The position numbers and the translations under genes were made by a program. The notes below the pieces were generated by a model. That model saw nothing but the letters and a program-made list of their open reading frames with translations, did no database searches and had not been told where the DNA came from. This document shows, one piece after another, positions 21,164-31,865 of a stretch of 64,000 nucleotides of DNA. Location: NCBI GenBank assembly GCA_000151295.1, contig GG745345.1:901409-965408 (forward strand). Reading direction: 5' to 3'. The DNA comes from Allomyces macrogynus ATCC 38327. Its lineage: Eukaryota; Blastocladiomycota; Blastocladiomycetes; Blastocladiales; Blastocladiaceae. Positions within the stretch are counted from its first letter, which is position 1; every line of letters begins with the position of its first letter.

Positions 21164-21913
21164 TCCCCCCTCGGCTTCGCTCGCGGCTACGCTTACTGCC
21201 GCAGCGTCGGGATCCTCGAGTGCCCCGGTTTCGGGTTCTGCCGCAGCCGTGCCCGCGGTTTGCTGACGTTTCTCCGCCGGCGACGGGCGGCATGGGTAGC
21301 GTGGAGTCGGCCGCGCATGGCAACCAGTCGGCCGCGGGTGATGATGGTCGCGAGGAGGATGCAGAGGAGGGCGAGGAAAGGGAGGACGATGATGCCGACG
21401 GGGCGGCGAGCGGTTCTGACGACGATGGGAATGCGGAATCGGGGCCAACGGTGACGCAGGAGCGCGCAGCCACGGCGCTCAAGGTTCTGACCGTCACGAT
21501 TGCCGAGACGCTGCAAATGGTCCTGCGCGCGTGGTCGAATGTGTCGACCGTGACGACATGCATGTCGCGAGACGCGCTTGGTATGGCGGCTCATTGGTTT
21601 GGTGTCGACTGCCGGCCAACTTTGAGCAGCGTCAGATTTATTATAATTCAATTTTTCTTGGGTAAATGGCTGAGCGCCGACATGTGGATTGCTCACGGTG
21701 GAAAAAATAGACGCACGAGGTGGAGTTTGAGCTGGGGACTTTCACCAAGGCCTGTCTTGCGTGGCCCAGAGTGACGATTTTCCAGAGTGATGGTCGCAAC
21801 ACCCTCACTTTGGAGGGAACCCAATGCACTGTTTGTCCTTGAACTGACGATGGTGGCCCGGCGCGCGAGGTCGGTGTTTTGCTCGTTCTGGAGAGTGAGG
21901 GTGGGCTCTGGGC

Positions 21914-21929
21914 AACGCGGTCACGTTGC
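21914..21929 (+). repeat. Dispersed 16-bp motif, copy 2 (one mismatch)
   Basis: AACGCGGTCACGTTGC, differing from copy 1 only in the first base. It is followed, as in copy 1, by TGCACGTCTCTC and ACTGGCACCA, so the similarity extends about 100 bp. Confidence 0.65.
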
Positions 21930-21944
21930 TCAAACCATTTTGTG

Positions 21945-22052
21945 TGCACGTCTCTCAAGTTGCGCACTGGCACCAATTTGCTCGTCTTCCTGGCGCAGCT
22001 CGGACGTCCGTGGAAAATCAGCCGCGACGTGAAGTCGCGACTAGACGGGTAA
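21945..22052 (+). pseudogene. Second relic segment related to the 20.9-kb relic
   Basis: One frame reads CTSLKLRTGTNLLVFLAQLG and ends at TAA. It aligns with CTSLQPQTGTTALKFLTRV of the relic near 20945. The upstream motif is out of frame with this piece, so the copy is broken. No start codon or splice context makes it a gene. Confidence 0.35.
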
Positions 22053-22281
22053 GCAAACCCGGCCGGTACCGGTCGCGATCTCGTTGCTCAGCGGAAAACG
22101 ACCTCCAAGTGTGTCAGAAACGCAACGACATTTAATCGCAAACTACCTAAACCGAATGTGGTATTGCATCCCTCCCTTCTCCACCCGACGGCACGTCGCT
22201 CTCGCCGCGACCTCGCAACAGAAACGATCAACACCGCTTGCGCGCCCCAATGTGCGCTATTGGTCCGCGCACCCTCGAACC

Positions 22282-23669
22282 TTAGAGCTCCGACCGGCGC
22301 ACGACGCCCGGCAGCTTGCACAGGTAGAGCCGGTTCTTGTTGATTTCCTCGGGCACGACAACGGCGCCCGCGCCCGATTGCGACCCCGTGGCCAAGACGA
22401 GGTGCTGGTTCGAGTGCTCCTCCCAGCCATCAATCCAGACCTCGGCGTTGGCGCCCGCGGCAGCGAACGCGAGCCGTGACGCCGTCTGGAACTCGTCGAG
22501 CCGCTGGGCGCTCAGAAGCGCGAGCGTGGCCGTCCCGCCGAGCCCCTTCGTGCACATGGTCGCCGCCGACGTCGACGGGCCCGCGGGCCCGACCACGGCC
22601 AAATCGCCCGACTGCTGTGAGATCGTCGCGGGCGGGGTCGCACCGCCCACCGCCGGCTGGCAGAGCGGGTAGTGCGCAGCCGTCACGAGCGTGATGCCGC
22701 CGTTGTAGATCGTGCCCGCCGCGTCCTTGCGCACCGTCAGCTGCAGGTTCGAGCCGGCGTACGAGTCGCCGTTCCAGGAGCCAATAATGACGGCGTCGGT
22801 CGGGTTCAGCGACAGCGACGTGTCCTTGCCAACAGCCTTGACCACGGCCGCCCAGTTGGCCGCTGTCACGGCCGCGAGTTCCATGCCGCGAGCCGCACAC
22901 GCTGCAGCGGCATCGGCGCGCGTCGAGACGCGGCCATTGGTCGTGACGACAGTGAGCTCGTTGGGCGTCGACAGCGCCGGGTCAACGTACTAGCCGTGCA
23001 TGGCGATCAAGTCCAGAACGTCAGTCAACATGCGTCACGTCGGCTCGCATCAAGATGCGCCGCCCATTATGCCAAAGACGAACGAGGTCCACGAAAAGGA
23101 TCTGTACCGCCCCAGTCCCCAACTTAATGAACGCGTCAAGAACCCCCTTCACGACCTTAGCAGCCGTGATCTTGACCGTGTAGTAGCTGCCCGGGATAGT
23201 CTTGCCCGACAAAGAGAACGAGCCATGCGAGAACTCGGTCCTGGCCAGCGCCTTGTCGGGGGACGACCCGACGCCGTCACTGCACGACTGCGACTCGACC
23301 GGGGTCGACGTGAGCCCTATCAAACAGAAACAAACAAAAAAGACCGTGTGCGTCAGATCAGGCCGAACGGCACGGGCAGCGCGCAGGCGCAGGCGTGGGT
23401 TGCGTGCCTTGGTTAACGCCATCAATCGATACGGTCATCTGATCGCCGGGACAAAACGCGTCGGTGATCACCACATGGCCCGGTACCGACAAATACACCT
23501 TGTACTCGACGTAGTCGTTAACGTCCTTCAGTTTGAAGCTGGTCCATTCGTTGAGCGTGGAAAGGGAGATGGGGCTGCCAGGAATAGCAAGCGCCGGACT
23601 GGCCGCCGCGAGCGCGAGCAAAGTGACGGCCAGCAGGAACGCGAAGACGCTGCGGGTCGACAGGGCCAT
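22282..23669 (-). CDS. Secreted two-module lectin-like family protein, copy B
   Basis: Exons 23408-23669, 23108-23316 and 22282-22989 give 392 residues. The signal peptide (about 1-28, LLAVTLLALAAASPALA) and the N-terminal module follow the family plan: VYLSVPGHVVITDAFC, GDQMTVSIDG, GLTSTPVES and TEFSHGSFSLSGKT. Two C-terminal lectin-like modules follow. The first has ACAARGMELAAVTAANW, GSWNGDSY and YPLCQ. The second has TMCTKGLGG, VWIDGWEE, GSQSGAGAVVVPEE and YLCK, ending in RRSEL exactly as copy A does. The first intron begins GCACGC instead of GT; every other copy has GTACG or GTGCG at this junction, and translation without splicing gives unrelated sequence. The close match to copy A indicates recent duplication. 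Function unknown; probably extracellular. Confidence 0.8.
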
Positions 23670-23782
23670 GATGGGAATTGGGCGACGGGGAGCACGGCGA
23701 GAGCGGGCGAGTGCGGGCGAGAGCGGGGCGGACAAGACTGCAGCGCTGCAGAGAGCTGCCGGTGGGCGGCAGGGGTGCTCGA

Positions 23783-23789
23783 ATTTATA
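23783..23789 (-). promoter_or_regulatory. TATA box of secreted-family gene B
   Basis: TATAAAT on the minus strand about 115 bp before the ATG, within the same CGAATTTATAG context as copy A. Confidence 0.6.
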
Positions 23790-24479
23790 GTGGGCGCGCA
23801 GAGGAGTGCGCGGACGCACCCAACGCGTGGGCCATTGTTGGTCGTGCGCGAGTCGGTGCGTGCACGCGTGCGTGTGGAAAATGAAAGGGAGCTGTGGGAA
23901 TGTGAGCGGGAGACAAGTGTGCAGCCGCTGGTGCGAGACGCGCCGCGCACCCACCTGGAGTTGCGCCGCGCACCTGCTCGAGCCGTGTGCATTAACGCCG
24001 GCGCGCTGTGCGCTTTCACGGCCAACACCGGCGCAGTTATGTTGTTGCGCCACATGTCCGCTTGTTTCGACCGCTCCAGAGGAAGGAATGTCAAGGCATG
24101 CCTCTCGCAAGACTTTGCCCGATCGCTGCAAGGCCGCGAGTGGACCCAGGTCGTGGTAGATCAGGGTGGCCGCAATCGCGTCGTCTCCTGGATCCCGCCG
24201 TTCCCTGGAAAAAATTAATGGATGAAAGAACCAGGTCCGGCGTAAGGGTTGCCTCGCAAAGCGATCGACACGCGTTCAGTGCGAATTCGATGATCAGTCG
24301 TCGCGGCCGGGATTCTGGCGCTGCTGCGCGCGTGCCGTGGTGCGCAGGTCAATCGTGGTGGGAAGTTGGGCGGGAGACGTCGCGGTCATTGCTTTTGCGG
24401 TGGGAGACGGGCCTCAGCGGTGGGATACATGCTGCAGCTGGTGCTCTGGTGCCCAAGGCCAGAGAAAAAGAGACACGGT

Positions 24480-24495
24480 GACGCGGTCACGTTGC
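24480..24495 (+). repeat. Dispersed 16-bp motif, copy 3
   Basis: Exact GACGCGGTCACGTTGC, about 810 bp upstream of the start of copy B on the opposite strand. Confidence 0.7.
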
Positions 24496-24977
24496 AGGCC
24501 ACGATGATCGATGCCAGTGCGACAGGGACCATCCACCTCGTTCACGTCGAGAGGAACCACCACCAAGTCCGTTGGAGACCGGCGACCAATCGAAGACCGG
24601 ATTTTATGTCGATCAGCCCGTGCGCGACGGGTTGAGTGGGCCAAGGTTGAACGGCAAGGTTGGACACAGCGTCGGATCGTGCAATGGAAGTCGAGGAACA
24701 CGGAGAGTGCATCAGTGGCAGAGACGGGGAGATCCATGCACGGTGTGATGGCCGAAGCGATGCGGTCACGGAGTGTTTTAAAGCCTGTAGTGGTGCTCTG
24801 AGTGGAGGAGGAGGACCTGCAGGGCGAGCACAAAGGAACCGAAAGTCGCCCAAACTTCAGGAATCATCAACATGTTTTAGAGAACAAACTGGACAACTCT
24901 CGCCTCGGTATCGGAGAGCCCAGCAAATACGGTTTCGAAAACAGGGAGGGAGGGGAGGGGGAGGGGGGTGGGGATAA

Positions 24978-25545
24978 TCACGAGACAGGAAGTTTGAGAA
25001 CGATGCGAGCTGGTGCCGGGGCCTTCGACTTGCTGCACAAGTAGAGCTTGTTGCCGTTCGCGTCCTCGGGCAAGACGGCCGACCCGATGCCCGCGGACCC
25101 GGTCGCCAGCACCAGCGCGCCGTTGTCCATTTCCTCCCACCGGGCAATCCACACTTGCACATTGGCGCCGGCCGCGCTGAACGCGAGGACGCCGTCTTGA
25201 ACTCATCCGGACGCGCGCCGCTCAAAATCGCCCGTGCAAAGTCCGACCCGAGCGCTTTGCTGCACGTGCTCTCGCCCGACATGAGGCTCTCGGCGGGGCT
25301 GACGACGGCCATGTCGCCACTGCGCTGCAGGACCGTGGGCGTGCCCGGGAGCGGCGCCGGCTTGGGCGGCTGCACAGTGGGTACCGCGGCACCGTGACGA
25401 GCGTGATCCCGCCATTGGAGACAGCGCCCGTCGCCGCGTCCTTGCGCACGCCCAACTGCAGGTTCGAGTCGCCGTACGAGTCGCCATTCCAGGTGCCAAT
25501 GATCACGGCGTCGGTCGGGTTCAGCGATCGTGTCCCAGTTGGAAA
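24978..25545 (-). pseudogene. Secreted lectin-like family, decayed copy C
   Basis: A relic of the same family without its N-terminus. Reading minus, SNWDTIAE joins directly to SLNPTDAVIIGTWNGDSYGD in another frame; this implies loss of about 30 bp from the first C-terminal module. Two bases are missing after YPLC, and another shift follows FKTAS, before the VWIARWEEMDNGALVLATGS segment. The end (VLPEDANGNKLYLC) is close to A and B, but the tail is replaced by KAPAPARIVLKLPVS. There is no signal peptide, N-terminal module or initiation codon in frame. It had the two-module architecture of A and B, so it derives from that branch. Confidence 0.75.
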
Positions 25546-26407
25546 CTGGCGCGACGTGCACGTCTGGCCGGGGGTGCTTGCAGCAGTGACTTGGTCGCAT
25601 CGGGGGCGGCTCGACGGCGTGAGAATCGTGGCGTGCAGCCGCGGCGAGGTGGGCGGTGAGCGCGAGCACCGGTTGGCGGGAGAGGTGGCGGACAGCGTGC
25701 GCGACGCTGGGCGACGCGGTCACGTTGCGCTGCGTGACGCGTAGCCGTGATCGGCAGGGACCGCTTCGTGGGGCGCCACGCTCGGATTGGCGCAATCCTG
25801 GATTCGCCTCGCATTGGCCCTGAAGTCTGGACCAGCAGGCTGCCGGCCTGAAAGGCCGAATCACGCCTCACGGCTCTTGCCAAATCCCATTTCCCACGCT
25901 CGCCTTGGCCTTTTCGGCGCGCCGCCCAACCAGCGCCAGCTGCGCGCGAAAACCACCCAGCCCACACACCAACGCCAACCTCCCCACGCCAATAAACCTC
26001 GGCCAGACTCCGACCACGCCGCGCCCGCCGCCGCCAGCACGCTCGCTCTCTCTCGTGCTGCCCGTGCCCGCTCTCTCTCAAGCCTGTGCCGCCTGCCTGC
26101 CCGCTCGCTCTGGTTGCTGCCGCTGCTGCTGCTGTCCACACCGCCGCTTCTCTTGCCGGCCTCTGCCTCTGCCTGCTCGCCGACGCCCTCGCCGCCACCG
26201 CAACCGGATTCCTGCCGCGCCGCCTGCCTGCTTGCCTCGCGCTCGCCTCGTGCCGAACCACTGCCGACCGACCTGCCGCCGTCTCGGTTGATTGATCCCC
26301 CGTTCGCGCTTGTGCTCGCGACCCAAGTCGCTCTTGCCTCTCTCCCCACCGGTCTCACCCTCACGCCCGCCCGCCCACGCACGCACGCGTGATCCTTCTC
26401 GCCCAAG
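25546..26407. other. Intergenic region and leader of the transporter gene
   Basis: About 860 bp. The last 500 bp are unusually rich in CGCC/CTGC repeats and give long Pro/Ala/Ser-rich frames with no recognisable motif. They are likely 5' leader. Confidence 0.5.
25713..25728 (+). repeat. Dispersed 16-bp motif, copy 4
   Basis: Exact GACGCGGTCACGTTGC just beyond the 5' limit of relic C. The next bases (GCGCTGCGTGACGCG) also resemble those after copy 1. Confidence 0.7.
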
Positions 26408-27565
26408 ATGGCCGCCGAAAAGCGCTTCCACCCGTCGGTCTACATTGCCGTCTGGATCTTCTTCTCGTCGTCGGTCATTCTCTACAACAAGTACATTCTG
26501 TCGACGCTCGACTTTGCGTTCCCGGTCTTCTTGACGACATGGCATCTCGTCTTTGCCACCATCGTCACGCGCATTCTCAAGTCGCGCACCAACTTGCTGC
26601 CCGCTGCTAAGAACTCGACCATGACCTGGACCAAGTACATGCGCTCAGTCGTGCCGATTGGCCTTTTCTTCTCCGGCTCGCTGATTTTCAACAACATTGC
26701 CTACCTCTACCTGTCGGGTACGTTCTCTCTTGCAATCTTTTGGCCTAGCGAGTTGCACGCGCGCGCGCTCTTTCTCTAGAGCCCGTGCTCGTGGTCGTGT
26801 TCGGAGCCGTCGCGGCTGAGGTGGTCGCTGGCCCAGATCGCCTCCCTTTTCCCACGCTCAGACCAAAATGAACTGACCACTCTTCACGTGCCTCGTGCCT
26901 CCCTTCCCGTACCTCCACCAGTCTCGTTCATCCAAATGCTCAAAGCCACGACGCCGATTGTCGTCTTGACGCTCTCGTTTGCGACGGGTCTCAAGGAGCC
27001 CAACATGCAGCTCTTCCTGAACGTGCTCGGCGTGGTCGTGGGCGTGGTCATTGCCTCGATTGGCGAGATCCAATTCGTGTTTATCGGGTTCGCGTGCCAA
27101 GCGGCCGGCATCTTGTTTGAGTCGGCGCGCCTGGTCCTCGTCCAAAAGCTCATGACCGAGCAAATGGACCCGCTCTCGTCGCTCTACTTCTTTGCGCCCG
27201 TCTGCGCCGTCTTCAACGGCATTGTCTTCCTGTTCAAGGAGTACCCGACCATGACCTGGGCCGATATCGAGGGTCTCGGCGCGTTTACGCTGCTGTCGAA
27301 CGCCTCGGTTGCGCTGCTGCTCAACTTTGCCGTGGTCTTCCTGATTGGGTGCACGTCGTCGCTCGTGCTCACGCTCTCGGGCGTGCTCAAGGACCTGATC
27401 TTGATTGTTCTGTCGATGGTCCTGTTTGGGTCGGTCACGACGCTCACGCAGGTCGTTGGGTACGGGATCGCGCTCACGTTCCTCGTCCGGTACAAGACGC
27501 TCTCGATCAACTGGAAGACCGAGTACCAGCGGATCATGGGCCAGGACAAGGCCCTGCCCAAGTAG
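26408..27565 (+). CDS. Triose-phosphate/nucleotide-sugar transporter (drug/metabolite superfamily)
   Basis: A membrane carrier of the TPT/NST family, normally in the Golgi or ER and exchanging phosphorylated sugars or nucleotide sugars. Exons 26408-26717 and 26922-27565 give 317 residues, the usual size. About ten hydrophobic helices are visible. The signatures are all family-typical: SVILYNKYIL after the first helix, FPVFLTTWH, the SVSFIQMLKA/TTPIVV junction created by splicing, and the C-terminal VLTLSGVLKDLILIVLSM and VGYGIALTFLVRYKT. The substrate cannot be read from the sequence; similar fungal and plant proteins include KT/KV-x group members of unknown specificity. The intron starts GTACGT and ends CACCAG. 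The TAG is followed by a normal 3' flank. Confidence 0.92.
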
Positions 27566-28368
27566 AGAGGGTCGAGTCGCGGCCCTGGGTCGCGGCTTGC
27601 CGTGTTGTTTGCGTTTTGGATTTGGATTTCTTGGCTTTTGCGTTTGGTGCTCATGTTTTTTTTGGTTCGGCTCTCGGTGTGCGGCGTGGTTCAGTGTGCG
27701 CGTCTCCTCCACCCACACGGTGGACGGGCGCGGGCACCAAGTGCTCCCGTATCTCGTTGTTCGTCTCCTCTCTACCCTACCCCTCCCGCACGATCCATCT
27801 TTTTACAGACCAATGTATCTTTGGTGACGAACTGCGTGTTGACCTAGGCTGAGTTCCACTTCTCGGCGCATGCTGCGCTGTACTTGTTCCTCTTTGCACC
27901 TCCCAAGCGCGACAGACGCGCGGTGTGCGGCCGACCGTACGGGCTGATGAGAACCGATTACGGGCTCAATCCTTGGCACTCGACCGTCCCCCGCACTCGC
28001 CGTCGTGGGGCGCGAGACGAACACTGATTACAAACTCGGCGAGCCTTTTTTGAGGGACAGCCCTCGGCCCGTAACGCGAGCCTTCACCGCACACGTTTGG
28101 ATCTGCTCCCCATCGTTGGGTGGGGTTGACAATCCTGTCTTGACTCTGAGTGGATATCCAGGATTGTCGGTACATGGGAATCTTGCTGACGTGCATCCAG
28201 AGATCGGGTGCACGGCCCGTTTCCACGGAAAACAGGGTGGACAAGACACGCACCCGCATCACATTCACCATCGCCACGGGACCAGTCCACGATAATCAAC
28301 ACCAAAATCCAATTTTCCCTCGCGGCCACCTTCCCGGTCGCCCAGTCTCCACGCTCCAGTCCGAATCC
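27566..28368. other. Convergent intergenic region
   Basis: About 800 bp between a plus- and a minus-strand gene end. T-rich sequence at 27640-27670 may belong to the transporter 3' UTR. No gene recognised. Confidence 0.5.
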
Positions 28369-31339
28369 TCACTGGCACATCCGCCACACACTCGCCTCCC
28401 GCCGGGCAGCACCCGCACCACACGTCACGACCACCGCGCGCGGTCCGCCCGATCCCAATCCCGCCCCTCCCCCAACGACACTCTCATCCTCCTCCCCATC
28501 CACCTCATCCCCACGCGCGTACACCGCAACCCCATCCGTCCCCGCATCCACGATCCAGTACACGACTCCGCCCATCCGGACAGACGCGCCGTGCACGTAC
28601 TCGACTGGCCCGTGCGGTAACGCGAGTGTGCGGTGCAGGAACGACGCGGGTGTGCGCGCGGCCGCACGCGCGTAGGCCCGCGCGTGCGCGGTCGGGTCCC
28701 TGCCGAGTCGGACGGCAATGACGCGCAGCACCGTCGACGGGCGGGACGCCGAGGCGCGAGGTGGTTGCGCGACGGCCCAGGATCGAGCGACGCGGCCGAG
28801 CACCGACGGCCGCGGTACGTCAGCGTCGGAACCGGACGCGCCACTGCCGAGCGGGACGGGACGTTCTTGGTCGGTCGGTCCCGCACTTGCGGTCCTCGTC
28901 GAATCGGGATCAATCGGGTTGGCGAGCGCCGGCGGATCCACGACCCGCGCTCCCTCCGGCACCTCGGCGCGCGCGATTCGTAATATCTCGACCGCGCACA
29001 TTTCGATCTCGTCGACACCAGCACACTCGGAATTCGCGGCGGCCGCGACGAGTTCCGCTGCGGGTCTCGACAGGGCCACGACGTTGTCATTCGCGAACCG
29101 CACATACCATACCTTGTTCGGATGCAGGCCGTCGACCGCCGCCGCGACTTGTGCGGGCACCCACGCAATGTCGGCGCTCGAAACAAGAACCCACGCGGCG
29201 TTCGACGCACGGGTCAGTGCGAGGGCGACGGCGTGAGGGGCGGAAGTGTTCCGCGCGGGCACCCATGCGCGCAGGACGCCGTGGTATTGCGCGTGCAAGA
29301 ACGCGCGCGTCGCGAGCGGGATGCCCGTGGTTCCCGAAGTGGGGAGGACGGCGGCGGCGAGGTGCGCGGCGCGGACGCCGTACGCGGGGTGCGACCGACG
29401 GTGCGTCCGCGGCGGCGACTGCATGTTGGGTTCGGAAAATGGTGGGACTTGCACGAGCACACGGTCGGCGGTGGAAGTGGAGTCCTTGCGCGACACAGCG
29501 TGCACGCCCGTCGCACGCGCGTCCGGCAGCAGCACGACGTGCATGACCTTGTCGCCATCCTCAGCGGTCGCCCACGGTTTCGCTGCACGCGTCCACTCGT
29601 TCGCTGCTGCCATCCCGCCAAGCACCCCGCGCGTCACGCGCACGTCCTCAACGTAACTCCCGACCACGACGAGCGCGACCACCCCCGCGCCAACCCACGC
29701 GTACTTCCTGACCACCACGCGCCACGCCTTCCCCTTCGCACCACTCATCCGCCCGACCCCCGGCGACTGCCCCGCGGCTTCGCGATCAAAGTACGCCGCG
29801 GCCCCGACCGCCGCCGACTCGGCCGCCGCCGGCATCGGCGGCCACAGCGCGACCCTGAGAAACACGAAAACTTGGAACGCGAGCGTCGCGTACAGTCCCA
29901 ACCAAGCCGGTGGGATCCGAGCCGCCGCGATGAGGGTCGTGGACGCGATAATGGCGATGAAATCATGGACCAAGTGCACAAGCGCGTGTCGCGCGAGTCG
30001 GCCGCGCGTGTACCGCGTGCGGGTCGGGCCTGACGCGGTCGCGAGCCAGGGGGCGTCGTCGGTGGCGGTGGTCGGCGAAGGGGGGAAGTGGAAGGTGGGG
30101 GTCGGGTGCAGGGAGAGGGTGACAAAGGCCAGGAGCGGGGCGAGGGGGGACGAGACGAGGTATTCGAGGTCGAAGGATGGCCAGTCGTGCCATGTCGCGA
30201 AGAGGGTTGTGATCAGGACGGCGATCAGCGTACGGGTGATGCTGGATGGCCGCGTGGTGGTGATGTGGAGAAAGGAGGAGGAGAGGAGTCGGCGTGCGAG
30301 GAGGGCTACGAGGCTTGCGATGGAGGCGGCGACGACGCTGTCGTGTGCGGTGGGAAGGAAGCCGGTGGACCAGGCGATGCCGAGGACGGTTAGAAGGAGG
30401 GTCGCGTGGAGGTGGTTGGCGAGCTCGATGCCCGTGAACGAGATCTGCGGGAAATGGCGCGTCAGTTGGAACGAAACGAGGGAGGACACTCATGGTGGAG
30501 GATAAACGGACCTTTCCAAGGACCAATCCGAGCACATTCCCAAACGTCACGGCACGCGTCCACGCAAGCGTTTCGAGTGCCTCGAGCGCACCCGCCACGA
30601 CCATTCCACCCAGGTACGCCAACTTCTCGTGTACTTCAGGTGCAATCGTGACCATATTCCCGCTGCCGCCATGGTCTTTGTCGTTCTCCACCGCATCCTT
30701 GGTCGTCGCGTTCAACTTGGCGTCCATCATCGACGGCAACAGGCTCACCGTCGACGCCTCGCGCGTGTGTCCTCCATTCAACTCTGCATCCGCGCGCGTT
30801 TCCGAGACCGCCGATCGCACGACCGACCCGACGAGCCGCAACACGAGCGCGAGCGTGGCCACGATCCCCGAAAACGGCAAGGCTTGCACGGCCTGGTGTA
30901 CCGCGAGTACGGCCGCGACCCCGATGGCAATCCTCGCCCACTCATCGAACGTGGCCAAATCCGCAGAAAACACGCCGTGCCAGCGGGGTCCCACGGCAAC
31001 GGGCCCATCGTGCTCGTTACTCGTCAGTGCATCAACGAGCGTATCCGCAAGCGACGCCGCGGCACTCGGCTGTCGCGACCGTCCTGTAGCGACGAGCGGT
31101 GGGGACGTGGCGGTCGGTGGCGGCGGCGAATTCGATCGGGCGAGCGCCACGTTCACGGACGCACGGCGGCTTCGTGCGCCGGACCGGGAGGCTGGGTGGA
31201 AGCTGGCCGACCGGGCAGATGGGTGGAAACTTGCGGAACGCGTGATGCTGGATGAAGTGGGTGGGGGTGGCGGTGGGGCGTCGCCGCGCGCGACGGCGGC
31301 GAGGCCGTGCTGCAGCGAAATGGCGCGGCGCATGGCCAT
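28369..31339 (-). CDS. Large polytopic membrane protein of unknown function (967 aa)
   Basis: I do not recognise this protein. Two exons, 30512-31339 and 28369-30444, are joined by a 67-nt intron (GTCCGT...CCGCAG with an AACTGAC branch point) and give 967 residues. Residues 1-115 are Ser/Pro/Arg-rich and probably cytosolic. About eight to ten hydrophobic helices follow, for example IAIGVAAVLAVHQAVQAL, LGGMVVAGALEAL, SVVAASIASLVALLARRLL, AIIASTTLIAAARI and YAWVGAGVVALVVVGSYV. The last 380 residues look soluble and folded, with VMHVVLLPDA, VWYVRFANDNVVALSR and VVYWIVDAGTDGVAVY. No transporter, enzyme or receptor motif stands out. The ATG at 31339 is followed by another in-frame ATG two codons later. 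Promoter shared head-to-head with TPI. Confidence 0.7.
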
Positions 31340-31865
31340 GGTGCGTGCGGGCGGGCGCTCGGTTCGGGTCCTTGGGTGCTGTGGAGAGAAGGGGCTGAGC
31401 GAGCAGAGGATCGTAGTGAGCGGTGATCAGCGATCAGCGATCAGCGACAGGAGAAGACGAAGAAGGCAGCGGCGGTGGGACGTGAGGTTGGCCAGCAAAA
31501 CGTGACCGCGCTGCGTTGCTTCTGCACGATGCACGCGCGAGTGACGTGGAATGCAATTTGGGTGGGATCAGCAGTGCGATTGGGGCCGATTGGCGTGACA
31601 GGTGCTGCACCTTGCCGCGCTCCGAGACGCGCCGCGCGGGGCGCCCACCAACAATTGAGAGCCAACGCCCAAAACGCCCAACACGAGCGACAAGACGCGG
31701 CGTGCATGATTGCGCTCCGGTGATGCCAGCCGGAGGACCCACTCCGTGCGTGAACGACCCACCAGGCCCATAAATACGCGGCACGCCCGCGAGCCGTGCC
31801 TTTGCTCTCAACGCGCCCCTGCAGCTCCACGTTCAACACCACCAACACCAACCCAACCAGCAACC
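31340..31865. promoter_or_regulatory. Bidirectional promoter between the 967-aa gene and TPI
   Basis: 526 bp between divergent genes. It contains a GATCAGC triplet repeat (31424-31446), a minus-strand version of the 16-bp motif with mismatches (31496-31512), and ATAAATA at 31770-31776, about 96 bp before the TPI ATG, which is a plausible TATA box. A CAAC-rich leader (31833-31865) is typical of highly expressed fungal genes. Confidence 0.5.

Larger units (their letters stand above)
20792..21776 (+). pseudogene. Coding-like relic or error-containing gene (secreted, acidic)
   Basis: Several in-phase peptides of clear coding character lie in order but in different frames. A leader MRSCCHKCAVQLLLLALLAP looks like a signal peptide; it is followed by ASDAVTLRAVTRCW and CTSLQPQTGTTALKFLTRV. 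After a 14-C tract comes a Pro/Ala/Ser linker. Then, from about 21283 in another frame, an acidic stretch (GREEDAEEGEEREDDDADG) leads into ERAATALKVLTVTIAETL. A last piece, EVEFELGTFTKACLAWP to GTQCTVCP, ends at TGA 21774-21776 and could join through an ATAG acceptor at 21709-21710. No intron model I tried restores one frame from start to end. I read it as a decayed gene, or an intact gene broken by homopolymer errors. The TALK(F/V)LT phrase occurs twice, suggesting internal repeats. Confidence 0.3.
23670..24977. other. Intergenic region between copies B and C
   Basis: About 1.3 kb. It holds the promoter of B, one copy of the 16-bp motif (24480-24495), a weaker version GATGCGGTCACG near 24764, and a G-rich stretch before 24977. 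Frames here look non-coding apart from a short DAVTLQ-like reading. Confidence 0.5.

Noticed and set aside
25861..26545. Long Pro/Ala/Ser/Arg-rich frames on both strands before the transporter
   Set aside because: Same low-complexity composition in all frames and no conserved phrase; read as GC-rich leader.
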